From positions 1,612,001 to 1,676,000 of the forward strand of contig JAPEIS010000001.1 in NCBI GenBank assembly GCA_029531795.1: DNA of 64,000 bases, in the 5' to 3' direction. Of the stretch, positions 14,189 through 25,058 are shown one piece after another. The position numbers and the translations under genes were made by a program. Position 1 is the first letter of the stretch, and each line of letters opens with the position of its first letter. The stretch is from Sclerotinia nivalis (lineage: Eukaryota > Ascomycota > Leotiomycetes > Helotiales > Sclerotiniaceae). The notes beneath the pieces are model-generated. The model did not search any database. It saw nothing but the letters and a program-made list of their open reading frames with translations, and was not told the origin of the DNA.

Positions 14189-14224
14189 AAACGAAAGGGA
14201 AACGAAAGGGAAACGAAAGGGAAA
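14189..14224. repeat. 11-bp tandem repeat (CGAAAGGGAAA), about 3 copies
   Basis: Three nearly perfect copies of an 11-base purine-rich unit, preceded by an A-rich tract. Intergenic. Confidence 0.85.
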
Positions 14225-14626
14225 TAAATATTCATATACGTAATGATTGATTTATTAGATCCCAGTACATATACATATATATACACTACAGCTTTTCCTT
14301 CTATGCATATTTCCATATTGTATATTCAATATTCCATTCCATATTCCATGTACCATGTACCATGCAGCTAGGCATAAGATTCCTTCTATACATGATAATA
14401 ATACTACATTAACACATGGCGATTTATTAGAGTGATGACTGACTGATAGAGTGTGTATGCGAATACTACCTACTCCTTTACATTCCTTTCGCCCTGACTA
14501 TGTATCCACCCATCCCCTTCATCATTTTCATCTCCTTCATCCTCTCCCAGAAAAATAGTTAAAAAAAAATCCAGTAACAACCCATCCACCCTTATTAAAC
14601 TCATTAACCAAGCATTAGAATAAATA

Positions 14627-14643
14627 CATACATACATACATAC
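14627..14643. repeat. (CATA)4 microsatellite
   Basis: Four copies of a CATA/ACAT tetranucleotide in intergenic DNA. Confidence 0.8.
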
Positions 14644-15492
14644 CATGGCATATACTTTCCAAAGTACGACTACTCTAGAGCTCGTATATTAAAAAGTAAA
14701 TATTCGCATCCCACGACCGGCCAGTATGCCAACTAACATCTCGTATGCACTCTTCCCCCTTCTCCTCCTTCCGCTTCATCGCATGTACCCCTTCTCCATG
14801 AAACACCCTTCCACAACCTTAGCCTATGTACCTATGTATCCCACACAAACAATGCACGCCCCTACATCTCACTCTGCTATACAACCTACCTACACAAACC
14901 ACGTTTTCCCCATATTCCCCATTTCCACATGTTCAACATTTTCCACAACCCCCCCTCTCCAAAATCACCCACCCACCAAAACCAAGAACAGGAACCCACC
15001 CAAAAGATCAATATCCTCAAACGGTTGTCTGCCATCATCTCGCATGCATACATATGCACTCACTATTGTACAACTCGCCATGTATCTAAAATCTTGAAAC
15101 GAAATGAGATGGAGATGCGACGATATAAGAGAGATCAAATGAAATGATCCAGGCGAAGAAGGGGGAATACTTAAATTAAGCGAACACGGCACATTACATA
15201 GATCCTAAATCTAATATTTGTTAATAATCACCATCAAGTCTTTTCTTGGAAACAAACCAAAAAAAACGTCATAAATTGAAGCGGCACTGGCAAGAACAAG
15301 CTGGTCTATTTTCATTCATATGCGACTTTTGTGTCGCATTTTGGTTTTATCATATTCCTATTCCCCTTTGCACTCCGAGGACCGAACGATCAGTGCTCCA
15401 TCCGCAGTTGGGGCGATTGTGCAACTTCTCGGGTGTCTCAATCCCAACCGAGACTCAGACTAAGTTCAAGCCATCAAGGTGACAAGATCCAT

Positions 15493-16981
15493 CTATAGTC
15501 TCTCACCAGCAGCCGCCTTAGCCTCACCATACTTCTTCAATCTGATAGATTGAACACTAATGAAGCCGGTAGTATCCGCAGGAGCAAATGAACCAATTTC
15601 ATCCATGGAACTTTCACTTGCATCGTACAACTTCTCAGTTTCTGAGGAACGACCCAAGACACTGAAGGTACCCTTATACACACGACATCTGACTTGTCCA
15701 TTGACATTCTTCTGGGAAGCAACAATAGATTCCTCGATGAACTCACGTTCAGGGGAGAAGTAAAGACCATTGTAGAGGATCTTGGAGTAATTGTAGGTAA
15801 CGAATTGATCACGAAGAGCACGGACTTCACGGTCCATGACGAGACCTTCGAGATCAACGTGGGCGGCGCGGAGACAGGTGAGGCCAGGAGTTTCGTAACA
15901 TCCTCGAGATTTGAGACCGATGAAACGGTTCTCGACGATATCGATACGTCCAACACCGTGACGACGAGCGATGGCATTGGCTTCGAGGAAGAGTTCAACA
16001 GAATCGGTGATGGTCTTACCATTTGTGATGAGCTTTTTGGGGAGACCCTTCTCGAAAACGAGAGTGAAGTCTTCTGGTTGATCAGGAGCCTTCAGTGGAT
16101 CAACAGTCAACTTCCACATATCTTCTGGTGGAGTGACATCTGGGTCCTCCAAGATACCAGCTTCGTAACTGCAGTGTGCCAAGTTCTCATCCATACTCCA
16201 TGGCTTGGCCTTTGTGCTGCTAACTGGAATGCCTGCCTTAGCAGCGTACTCGAGGAGGTCGTTTCGGCCTGCGAAACGCTCGTAGAATTCTGGAAGACGC
16301 CATGGGGCAATGACTTTGATGGTTGGTTGGAGTGCATAGAATGCGAGCTCGAATCGAACTTGATCGTTACCCTTTCCAGTACAACCGTGAGATACGGCAA
16401 TACATCCTTCCTTTTGGGCGACGTCGATTTGTGCACGAGCAATAACTGGACGAGCAAGAGATGTACCTGATTGCCAAACTCATTAGCCCCCAAACTCTCC
16501 TTGAACCCTCTTATATATTATATATGTGTGACTCACCCAACAAGTATACGTTCTCGTAGATGGCGTTACATTGAACGGCAGGGAAGCAAAGCTCGTCGAC
16601 GAATTCTCTAGATATAGTATTAGTTGTATTCTCCAACAAGGATTAACATTCTTGCATACCTCTTTAAATCCTCAACATAGCATGCAACAGCTCCGATCTT
16701 CATAGCCTTAGCCTTGGCAGCTTCAAAGTCCTCTGCTCTCTTATCAGCAAGATATTACTTTCCCTGGAAACTGCAAAATACCATACCCTCTTGACCAACA
16801 TCGGCCATGAAGCAGACGACATCATATCCCTTCTCAATCAACCAAGCCAAGATACAGCTAGTATCCAAACCACCACTGTAGGCGAGACAGACCTGAAATC
16901 AATATACATCAGCTCAAGCTCTATTTGCTCTTATATGCTTCATGAAGTCCAGAAGTTCAATCTTACCTTATCCTTTGCCAT
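15493..16981 (-). CDS. ARG1: Argininosuccinate synthase
   Basis: Five exons on the minus strand (16981-16967, 16892-16787, 16732-16660, 16607-16537, 16466-15493) give 412 residues, the usual length for this enzyme. It joins citrulline and aspartate using ATP in the cytosolic part of arginine synthesis. The N-type ATP pyrophosphatase loop AYSGGLDTS is at residues 9-17, split from the MAKDK start by the first intron. [16 protein letters not shown] at about 113-128 is the substrate-binding stretch. The C-terminal half carries the conserved SRGCYETPG motif. All four introns have GT-AG ends and phases that restore one frame. A TTAGTCA element 112 bases upstream of the ATG could be a Gcn4/CPC1-type site. 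The next gene upstream on the same strand is beta-tubulin. Confidence 0.97.
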
Positions 16982-17926
16982 TTTGAAGCTTGTATATGTG
17001 AAAATTGTATGAGTAGGTAGGTAGTAATCGAAAGCTGGTTTATATTCTTTTATAAGTATGAGTAATGTTGGTGTTAGTGTGGTTAGTCAATTGAGGGATG
17101 GGCTCAAAACAATAATAATTAATTACTATGGTGGGGTCAGGGTCGAAACTGCGCGCTTCCTCTCTTTATCAGACCAATTTTCTTCACCCCACCAGCCACA
17201 AAGATAACTAAATAAAGTTAGTTGAGATTACCAGCCTTACCATTTCCCCTGTCAGATGTGGCAGTTGAAGAGGAGATAGCCAATTGAAATGTTCTGACCA
17301 AAATTCATGACATAAGTCCTTATCAGGAGACGAGAAAAGAATTTTCGTTGCTGCTGCAGCTGTTATCCGATTTCGCTGCCAATGTACCCCTCCTACCTAT
17401 AATAAGTACATCCCGTTAGTTCTAAATATTGAAACTCCTTACGCATTAAAGCCATGAGCATTGAAGCCATCTCAATTAACCACCTGCATTAAATGGGCTG
17501 AAATGAAAAAGACATTAGCCATAGATATATGAAGGTAGGTGTTTGAAAATAGAAATGTGAAGCTCTATCTTGACCTAGAATCTTGCTGAAATTTTTGGAG
17601 CATTGCGTAATATTCATCACAAGATAGTCGATCACCACGTTTGATTTCACCGTGTAATTTTGCAAAAGCACCAATTTGGTGAAACTATCTTGATTTCTTA
17701 ATCCATCAAGATGAACTACTTCATAGGGTATCGACGATGTATAGTCGCTCTACGCCCTCAAGACCACTGGCTCCTAATTAACAAAAAGACTAAAACAAAC
17801 CACACCCGAGAAATTATCAACCTTGCTATGAATAAATATGATTCGACATCGTGTTGCCACTAATGCAAGATCAGTAACCAGTCCGTCGTTTCTTCAAAGA
17901 AGCAAAGTAGGAATAGCATTAAACGT
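16982..17926. other. Spacer between ARG1 promoter and beta-tubulin 3' end
   Basis: 945 bases without a supported gene. The ARG1-proximal part contains a pyrimidine-rich/AT-rich leader and a TTAGTCA element. The distal part is the tubulin 3' UTR. Confidence 0.6.
17093..17099. promoter_or_regulatory. Possible Gcn4/CPC1-like element upstream of ARG1
   Basis: TTAGTCA, one base from the TGAGTCA consensus, lies 112 bases upstream of the ARG1 start codon. Arginine genes are classical targets of general amino-acid control in fungi (established). That this copy is used is inference, since a 7-mer occurs often by chance. Confidence 0.25.
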
Positions 17927-19693
17927 CTATTCCTCGCTCTCAATTGGGGCCTCCTCTTCGTACTCCTCCTCTCCCTCAGAGATCGAGGCATCCTGGTATT
18001 GTTGATACTCGGAGACCAAATCGTTCATGTTGGACTCAGCCTCAGTGAACTCCATCTCGTCCATACCCTCACCAGTGTACCAATGCAAGAAAGCCTTTCT
18101 TCTGAACATAGCAGTGAATTGATCACCGACACGCTTGAAGAGTTCTTGAATGGAGGTCGAGTTACCGACGAAGGTGGAGGACATCTTGAGACCACGGGGA
18201 GGAATGGAGCAAAGGGCGGTTTGGACGTTGTTAGGGATCCACTCGACGAAGTAGGAAGAGTTCTTGTTTTGGACGTTGCGCATTTGGTCCTCAACCTCCT
18301 TCATGGAAACCTTACCACGGCTGCACACGATTAGTATTTATAGGGTTACAAGCGGGTAATATAGCAAACTTACAAGATAGCAGAGCAGGTCAAGTAACGA
18401 CCGTTACGGAAATCGGAAGCGGCCATCATGTTCTTAGGGTCGTACATTTGTTGGGTCAATTCTGGAACAGTAACAGCACGGAAAGAGTGTGCGCCACGAC
18501 TGGTCAAAGGAGCAAATCCAACCATGAAGAAATGAAGACGAGGGAATGGAACCATGTTGACAGCCAACTTTCGGAGATCTGAGTTAAGTTGACCAGGGAA
18601 ACGGAGACAGGTGGTAACACCGGACATGACAGCGGAGACCAAGTGGTTAAGATCTCCGTAGGATGGGTGGCTGAGCTTCAAGGTTCTCATGCAAATGTCG
18701 TAGAGAGCCTCGTTATCGATACAGAAGGTCTCGTCAGAGTTCTCGACCAATTGATGGACAGAGAGAGTAGCGTTATATGGCTCGACAACGGTATCGGAAA
18801 CCTTTGGCGATGGAACGACGGAGAAGGTAGCCATCATACGATCTGGGAACTCCTCACGGATCTTGGAGATCAAAAGCGTACCCATACCGGCACCAGTTCC
18901 ACCACCGAGAGAGTGGGTGATTTGGAAACCTTGAAGGCAGTCACAGCCCTCAGCCTCACGACGAACGACATCAAGAACTTGGTCGACAAGCTCGGCACCC
19001 TCAGTGTAATGACCCTTAGCCCAGTTGTTACCAGCACCGGATTGACCGAAAACGAAGTTATCGGGGCGGAAGAGTTGACCGAAAGGACCAGCACGGACGG
19101 CATCCATGGTACCTGGCTCCAAATCGACGAGGACGGCACGAGGAACATACTTGTTGCCGGAAGCCTTGGATATGTTAGCGAATACGCTTCGTACTGCCAA
19201 AATTGTTTGTATATACCTCGTTAAAGTAGACGTTCATACGCTCAAGTTGGAGATCGGAGGTACCATTGTAGCTGTAAATAAACAATGTCAGAAATGTTTC
19301 AAACATGGCAAGGAATTGCAATATTACTTACACACCAGAGCCATCAAGACCATGCTCGCCAGAGATAGTTTGCCTATATTATGTTAGTATTGAATCTGAG
19401 GTTGTCGCGTGGCAGAGCTTTCGCAAAATCGAGATTTCGTACCAGAAAGCAGCACCAATTTGGTTACCCTGAGCAGAACGTCAGTAAATTTGGATAGAAT
19501 GGATCGAGATGAGTTGACTTACACATTGGCCGGTTTGAAGATGAACCTGCAGATTGAAAAGTTACCTGGTCAGCGATATGATACTTTTGAAAAATATATA
19601 GTGGGGTGCTTTTCAGGGGTAAAGTCGACGCGTTCTGAATAGAGCAGCAGAAGCTGTAGATGAAGAGAGAGATATACATACGATCTCACGCAT
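17927..19693 (-). CDS. TUB2: Beta-tubulin
   Basis: Seven exons on the minus strand (19693-19682, 19546-19523, 19468-19443, 19373-19332, 19271-19217, 19164-18374, 18320-17927) give exactly 447 residues, the standard beta-tubulin length. The start is MREI, then [17 protein letters not shown]. The GTP-binding GGGTGAGMG motif is in exon 6 and the acidic tail [16 protein letters not shown] is at the C terminus. Alpha/beta dimers build microtubules and are the benzimidazole target. Codon 198 (18732-18730) is GAG, Glu, and codon 200 (18726-18724) is TTC, Phe, both the fungicide-sensitive wild-type states. Five introns crowd the first 53 codons, the pattern typical of ascomycete beta-tubulins. It is divergent from GCN20 across 367 bases. 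Confidence 0.98.
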
Positions 19694-20060
19694 ATTGAAG
19701 GTAGATTTAGGATTTTGTTTTGAGGTGTTGAGGTGTTGAGGTATGAGAATTTGAATATTGAAAAGTCGAGGTTGTAAATAGAGAAGTAGGAGGTTAAGGA
19801 TTGCTGAGATGTCCTTGTGGATAGTGGAGTTTGTTGTTCACCGCTAGGAAGGAGCAATCGGTAAACAAATACCACACTAGTGTGGATTAAATTTACTCAA
19901 TGGGTTAGTATGTCGACGGAATATTCTCAGTCACGTGAAATTAAACTTGCGGATCGATTTCGTGAGGCAATTCGTATCTGATATTTCCCAGTTGATACAC
20001 AACAGTCTCTTTGTTGACGGTACTAACTCATCCATTACTTTCTGTGAAACATTTTTCATC
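19694..20060. promoter_or_regulatory. Shared divergent promoter of beta-tubulin and GCN20
   Basis: 367 bases separate the two start codons, which face away from each other, so both promoters and both 5' leaders must lie here. A palindromic TCACGTGA sits at 19931-19938. The GCN20 frame stays open upstream of its ATG to a GTG at 19935, but no in-frame ATG occurs there. Confidence 0.7.
19931..19938. promoter_or_regulatory. TCACGTGA palindrome (bHLH/Cbf1-type E-box)
   Basis: A perfect 8-base palindrome, 123 bases upstream of the GCN20 ATG. CACGTG with flanking T/A is the known site of Cbf1-type and other bHLH factors. Use here is inferred from position only. Confidence 0.4.
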
Positions 20061-22307
20061 ATGGAAGCAGAAATTAAGACCTTCTTACCCAATATTGATC
20101 CGGTTGTATCGGAATATTCTGTTGGATACCTCACCCATGCATCAAATGCATATGTAGAGGCAGACCAAAATGGCCCATCTCCATTATCAGAAGCAGCTGC
20201 TTCTATCTCAGCGCTCTTACTATCAGCTTCTGGTGATCCAAGTCCAGAAAACAAGTCAAAGATCAATGAACTAGTGGGCAAATGGGTACGAAAATTTGAT
20301 GGTAATGGACAAAATAAGCAAATTTCTTCCGCTGCCAAACGACTAGATCAAGCCATCCAAGTTGGGGCTCAAAGAAATATGTCGTCTACCTTGGGTGTGT
20401 CTCTTGGAGGTGTTGATTTGGAATCCGCAAATGTTAGAAAAGTGGAGTCGAGAGTTGATAGGAAGAAGTTGGAGAAAGCCGAAAGAAAGATTGCTGCCAA
20501 ACAAAGCAAGAAGGAATTCAAGGCCGTCGAATATGAGGCTTCTAAACTTATTAATCAACCTGACGATGCCCAGTCATATGAAGAGTTCTTCATGGCTGTC
20601 AATCCTTTGCAATTAGGATCAAATCAATCGACAAAGAGCAAGGACATCAAGGTGGACAATATCGATGTTTCTATTGGTGGTTTGAGAATTTTATCAGATA
20701 CAAACTTGACCTTAGCTTATGGTCGAAGATATGGTTTGGTTGGTCAGAACGGTATCGGAAAGTCTACTCTATTGAGAGCTTTGGCAAGGAGAGAACTGGC
20801 CGTACCTACCCACATTTCCATTCTTCACGTCGAGCAAGAGATTAGTGGAGATGATACGCCCGCGTTGCAAGCTGTGCTTGATGCTGACGTATGGCGAAAA
20901 CACTTACTTGCAGAGCAAGTTAAAATTTCCAAACAACTTGCAGATATGGAAGCAGAGCGATCTTCGATGGCTGATACCTCTGAACAAGCAGAGAAGCTTG
21001 ACAAAGAGCGTGAAGGTCTCGATCAGACCTTGGGTGATATTCAAGGCAAGCTTGCGGAGATGGAATCTGACAAGGCTGAATCTCGAGCTGCAACTATTTT
21101 GGCAGGTCTTGGTTTCTCTCCTGAAAGACAACAATTTGCTACTAAGACATTCTCCGGAGGTTGGCGTATGCGTCTGGCATTGGCCAGAGCCCTGTTCTGT
21201 GAACCTGATCTTTTACTTCTTGACGAACCGTCTAACATGTTGGACGTTCCTTCTATTACTTTCCTTGCCAACTATCTCCAAGGATATCCAAGTACAGTTT
21301 TGGTAGTATCTCACGACAGAGCATTCCTAAACGAAGTTGCAACCGATATCATTCATCAACATTCCGAACGTCTCGATTACTACAAGGGTGCCAACTTCGA
21401 ATCTTTCTATGCTACAAAGGAAGAACGCCGCAAGACAGCTCAACGAGAATACGAGAACCAAATGGTGCAACGTGCTCATCTCCAAGCATTTATCGACAAA
21501 TTCCGTTACAACGCCGCCAAGTCCTCGGAAGCCCAGTCAAGAATCAAGAAATTGGAAAAGATGCCAATTCTCGAGGCCCCCGAGTCCGTCTACACAGTCC
21601 ATTTCAAATTCCCAGAAGTAGAAAAGCTTTCTCCCCCAATTGTCCAAATGACCGACGTATCCTTTGGCTACACTCCCGACAAACCTCTCCTCCGCAACGT
21701 CGACCTAGACGTACAACTCGACTCTCGAATTGGTATCGTCGGACCCAACGGAGCCGGTAAAACCACTGTCCTCAAACTCCTCATTGGAAAGCTCTCCCCA
21801 ACCGGAGGACTCATCTCCCAAAACCCTCGACTCCGCATCGGTTTCTTCGCTCAACATCACGTCGATGCCCTCGATCTAACCACCAGTGCCGTCGGCTTCA
21901 TGACCAAAACCTTCCCCGGTAAAACAGACGAAGAATACCGTCGCCACCTCGGCGCCTTCGGTATCACCGGTATGACAGGTTTACAAAAGATGGAACTTCT
22001 ATCCGGAGGTCAAAAATCCCGTGTCGCATTCGCCTGTCTCTCTTTACAAAACCCACATATTCTCGTTCTTGACGAACCGTCCAATCACTTGGATATCGAA
22101 GCTATGGATGCATTGAGTCAAGCGCTGAACGCATTCCAGGGTGGTGTGTTGATGGTTAGTCACGATGTTACGATGTTGCAGACAGTATGTACGAGTCTTT
22201 GGGTTTGCGATGGCGGAACGGTGGAGAAATTTCCTGGGGATGTGCAGGCGTATAAGAAGAGAATCACGGCGCAGGCAGATGCAAGCGGTGTTGTACAGGC
22301 TCATTAG
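20061..22307 (+). CDS. GCN20: GCN20, ABC-F ATPase of the GCN1-GCN20-GCN2 pathway
   Basis: A single exon of 748 residues, matching yeast Gcn20 (about 750). Gcn20 with Gcn1 carries the uncharged-tRNA signal from ribosomes to the kinase Gcn2 (established). It has two ABC cassettes and no membrane segment: Walker A GQNGIGKST at 228-236, first signature FSGGWRMRL at 364-372 followed by LLLDEPSNMLD, second Walker A GPNGAGKTT at 561-569, second signature LSGGQKS near 647 and VLDEPSNHLD. The N-terminal region has the family-typical NIDPVVSEYSVGYLTHASN and a basic RVDRKKLEKAERKI helix. The linker between the cassettes includes the family stretch YNAAKSSEAQSRIKKLEK. ATG at 20061 is chosen because family similarity begins there. 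It is convergent with the dehydrogenase gene, 134 bases between stops. Confidence 0.97.
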   Translation: MEAEIKTFLPNIDPVVSEYSVGYLTHASNAYVEADQNGPSPLSEAAASISALLLSASGDPSPENKSKINELVGKWVRKFDGNGQNKQISSAAKRLDQAIQVGAQRNMSSTLGVSLGGVDLESANVRKVESRVDRKKLEKAERKIAAKQSKKEFKAVEYEASKLINQPDDAQSYEEFFMAVNPLQLGSNQSTKSKDIKVDNIDVSIGGLRILSDTNLTLAYGRRYGLVGQNGIGKSTLLRALARRELAVPTHISILHVEQEISGDDTPALQAVLDADVWRKHLLAEQVKISKQLADMEAERSSMADTSEQAEKLDKEREGLDQTLGDIQGKLAEMESDKAESRAATILAGLGFSPERQQFATKTFSGGWRMRLALARALFCEPDLLLLDEPSNMLDVPSITFLANYLQGYPSTVLVVSHDRAFLNEVATDIIHQHSERLDYYKGANFESFYATKEERRKTAQREYENQMVQRAHLQAFIDKFRYNAAKSSEAQSRIKKLEKMPILEAPESVYTVHFKFPEVEKLSPPIVQMTDVSFGYTPDKPLLRNVDLDVQLDSRIGIVGPNGAGKTTVLKLLIGKLSPTGGLISQNPRLRIGFFAQHHVDALDLTTSAVGFMTKTFPGKTDEEYRRHLGAFGITGMTGLQKMELLSGGQKSRVAFACLSLQNPHILVLDEPSNHLDIEAMDALSQALNAFQGGVLMVSHDVTMLQTVCTSLWVCDGGTVEKFPGDVQAYKKRITAQADASGVVQAH

Positions 22308-22441
22308 GATATCTCTAAACTTTTATAAGCTGCTAATAAAGCCGAAATACTTACTTCAAGCTTTAAATCGCAAGTCACATCATGGTTCAGTTCTTGATGT
22401 CATTTTCTGTTTAACATTTCACAACCCTCTTTTGTCAAAAT

Positions 22442-23621
22442 CTAATACCCCTTTTTCTTATCCACCAAATTGATCAAATCCCTTCCCTTTTCTATATTCT
22501 CTAAATTCTCATCCAAAATTGCAAAACTTCGCTCTGCATACGTCGTCCCTAACCCACTCACATGCGGCGTGATAGCCACATTGTCCAAAGCCCACAACTC
22601 ATTATCCTCAGGTAATGGTTCAGGATCCGTAACATCCAATGCAGCACCCCTCAAACCTCCTTCACTCAATGGCTTCTTCAAATATGTAATTAGATCCTCT
22701 TGATTGATAATACCACCTCTCGCAATATTTATGACGAAAGCGTTTGTTTTGGAGCCCAGAATTTCGAATTCGGCAGCGGAAAGAAAGTGACGGGTCTGAG
22801 GCGTCAAGGGAACGGAAATCAGCAGGATATCGATATCCTGCTTGAGGAAATTGTGCAAACTAGCTTTATCGAGTCCAGAGTACCATGCAGAAGGAATGGT
22901 ACCATCTGCATCGCCAGTATTGGGAACGATATACTTTCCACTATCTTTCCTCGACTCGGGAGTAGTACGGGGCGATGCCGTATAAGCTATAACATCCATA
23001 CCCATAGCTTTGCAAATTCGCGCCGCCTGTCTCCCAATCGCACCATATCCCAAAACTCCCAATCTCTGACCGACGCAATCTCTCAATGCACCCAATGCTT
23101 GAAAATTCCCCCATATATGTTTTTTCTGCCATTCAACCATAAGCTTCTCCTTATGCGAATGGCTTAAGATTTGCATAATGACCCATTCTGATATCTGCGG
23201 TCCATGCACACCCGACGAGTTTGTAATAGGGATTTCCGTTTCGTTCCACACGGGCGTCTCGCGCAATCGATCTGTGCCGGCGCTGAAGAGATGGATGAGT
23301 TTGAGATTTTTGGCTTTTTCGGCTGAAGAGGGTAGTGATGAGAGAGTCACGAGTATCGTTGCATTGTGCCATGTTTCTGAGGGAACGAATGAGATTGTTA
23401 GGGAGTCTGATCTGCGGGATATAGGATGTGGAGAGCTTATGAAGGGGTATCTTACCATCCGGGACTTCCGCGGGATCTAATGCCTTTCCAACCCCAAAAA
23501 ACACCTGCTTATAAGTAAATTCCACATTATATTTCTCACGAAGCTTATTCAAAATCTTAGGATCCTCGGGAAAAGGAAGAAGACATAAGATATGTTCTTT
23601 TGGTTTATGAGCTCCGCCCAT
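22442..23621 (-). CDS. D-isomer-specific 2-hydroxyacid dehydrogenase family protein
   Basis: Two exons on the minus strand, 23621-23456 and 23376-22442, give 366 residues. The 79-bp intron (GTAAGA to CTCAG) splits the codon within VPDE-TWHN. The catalytic/NAD core is complete: GYGAIG at about 165-170 in the Rossmann fold, SVPLTPQTRHFL, NIARGGIINQEDL with the active-site Arg, a DVTDPEPLP stretch and TPHVSG with the His of the family dyad. Such enzymes reduce 2-oxo acids to D-2-hydroxy acids with NAD(P)H; the substrate cannot be read from sequence. The start MGGAHKPKEHILCLLPFPED is preferred. An in-frame ATG at 23669 would add 16 residues. A frame starting at 23458 reads into the intron and should not be used. 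Confidence 0.92.
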
Positions 23622-24255
23622 GATGGTAGAGGTAAGTAAAGCGAGACGATTAGTGGCAGATGTGTACATAAGATAGAAGCAATATCAGGAGCTAGAAGTG
23701 CCGCAATGAAGCTTATATATGTGTTTTAAGAATCCGATACCCACTATGCGAATATTGGTTGACAAATCTAGCATTCGTACGTAAGGAAACCATATTACAT
23801 GGTAACGATTAGCTGATATTTGTCACAAATGGGAAGTATTTTACATTTATCATCCAAACTTGCGTGCTCACCAAGGTCGCATCCACTCCCGTCATCCACT
23901 TGCCTTTCTGAGCCTCTCTGTGGTATTCAAAATTACCCCGCCGCGCCTTTTGAGGCTTGAGCGCTAAGATAAGATAAGGAGTGCATGAAATTTCCTGTTA
24001 GCCTTTTAATTCAATGTGAGGATGACAGAAGAATGCGAATTTATCACGATATATTTCTACTCTCAAGAGATTTCGAAGGGACAGCAAGTTCTTTATGTCC
24101 AGTACGAGGAAGGATGTGGGTAGAAAGTTCAGTCACCATATGTAATTTTCACTCCTATAAAATTCGTCCAAAAGGTCGAGGGTCGAGGGACGAAGCCGAA
24201 GATGTGGATTTTACTTTATTTCGATTTTTGAACCCTAAGGTTATGAGGTGAAAGT

Positions 24256-25058
24256 CTATTGAGTAGGTTGCTTGCGAGCCAATCCATCATGTTCCTCAAT
24301 ATCCTGCGCTTCCCAAGGATAACAAATCCATACATCCTCCACGGTTCGTGCAGCGAGGTATCTATTATCTTTCAACATATCCTCAGGGAGCGTACCCTTC
24401 TTCTCCTTATTCTTGTTCTGTTGACGCAAACACATTAGTGAATTTCCTCCTTAAAGCTGTATATCCAAACCCGAGAAATTACTCACATGTAATACGAAGA
24501 CAGAGAAAACAGTCTTCTCTCCTTGACCACCCAACTTTTGTCTAGCAAGCTCAACATCCTTCTCCAATTCCTTAACAGCATACTCCAAAGTGGTTCTTGT
24601 ATCATCCACTTCATCGACGATCAAAATCCTCTTTCCCACCAAATCCTCCATATTACCCAAACTATTCAGATCCAACCATTGAGTTCTCGTAACCTTTGTG
24701 CCCAATTGCTCAACCTCTCCCGGAGTATTCGAAGAAGATGGGTGTGTAGAAGGAAGCTGTTCGTATAGCGAAAGCCCGATAGCTTGAATGGGAATATTAG
24801 GGCTTCCGGGCTGTTTTAAAAACGAACGGAGGATTCGCGCGGGAACATATCCACCACCGCCAATAGCAATCATGAGTTGAGGTTGAAATTCATCGAGAAT
24901 TCGTGGTGCGGCTTCTTGACATAGTTTGTGGACCTGGAAGATTGTCAGTGTGCGGTTTGCTTGGAGGGGTAAGATTAATGAGGTCAGAGGGGCATTTTTG
25001 AGCTTCTGTTTTGCTGCATGCATACCTGGTTATAGGTCACATATTCTTTGACGACCAT
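24256..25058 (-). CDS. XPT1: Xanthine/hypoxanthine phosphoribosyltransferase (XPT1-like)
   Basis: Three exons on the minus strand, 25058-25026, 24933-24487 and 24417-24256, give 213 residues. Exon 1 encodes only MVVKEYVTYNQ, and exon 2 continues VHKLCQEAAPRIL as in yeast Xpt1. The enzyme transfers phosphoribose from PRPP to xanthine and related purines for salvage in the cytosol. IAIGGGGYVPARILRSFL at 33-50 is the conserved N-terminal block, and VDEVDDTRTT at 117-126 is the PRPP-binding motif with its acidic pair. The last exon gives an ENxD-type charged tail ending in KQPTQ. An ATG inside intron 1 (25023) opens a longer-looking frame that lacks the conserved N terminus. Introns are 92 and 69 bp. 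Confidence 0.93.

Larger units (their letters stand above)
10838..15492. other. Long spacer without supported gene
   Basis: About 4.6 kb between the CIA30 gene and argininosuccinate synthase. Open frames are short, overlap on several frames and have skewed composition, for example His/Thr/Pro-rich frames over C/A-rich DNA at 13.6-14.1 kb and 14.7-15.1 kb. Strand asymmetry is marked: the plus strand is pyrimidine/A-rich over 14.4-15.1 kb. It contains the 11-bp repeat at 14189-14224 and a CATA tract at 14627-14643. UTRs or non-coding transcripts are possible. Confidence 0.5.

Noticed and set aside
15694..16470. 258-codon plus-strand frame opposite ARG1
   Set aside because: It lies antisense to conserved argininosuccinate synthase codons and has no family of its own. 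It is open by codon-bias mirror effect.
18589..19224. 211-codon plus-strand frame opposite beta-tubulin
   Set aside because: An antisense shadow of exon 6, with no independent features.
19935..20060. In-frame 42-codon N-terminal extension of GCN20
   Set aside because: It starts at GTG, contains no ATG, and the family sequence begins at 20061.
22442..23458. Start of the hydroxyacid dehydrogenase at MVRYPFISSP
   Set aside because: Those codons lie in the intron and its flank. Splicing 23456 to 23376 gives the conserved PDETWHNATILV.
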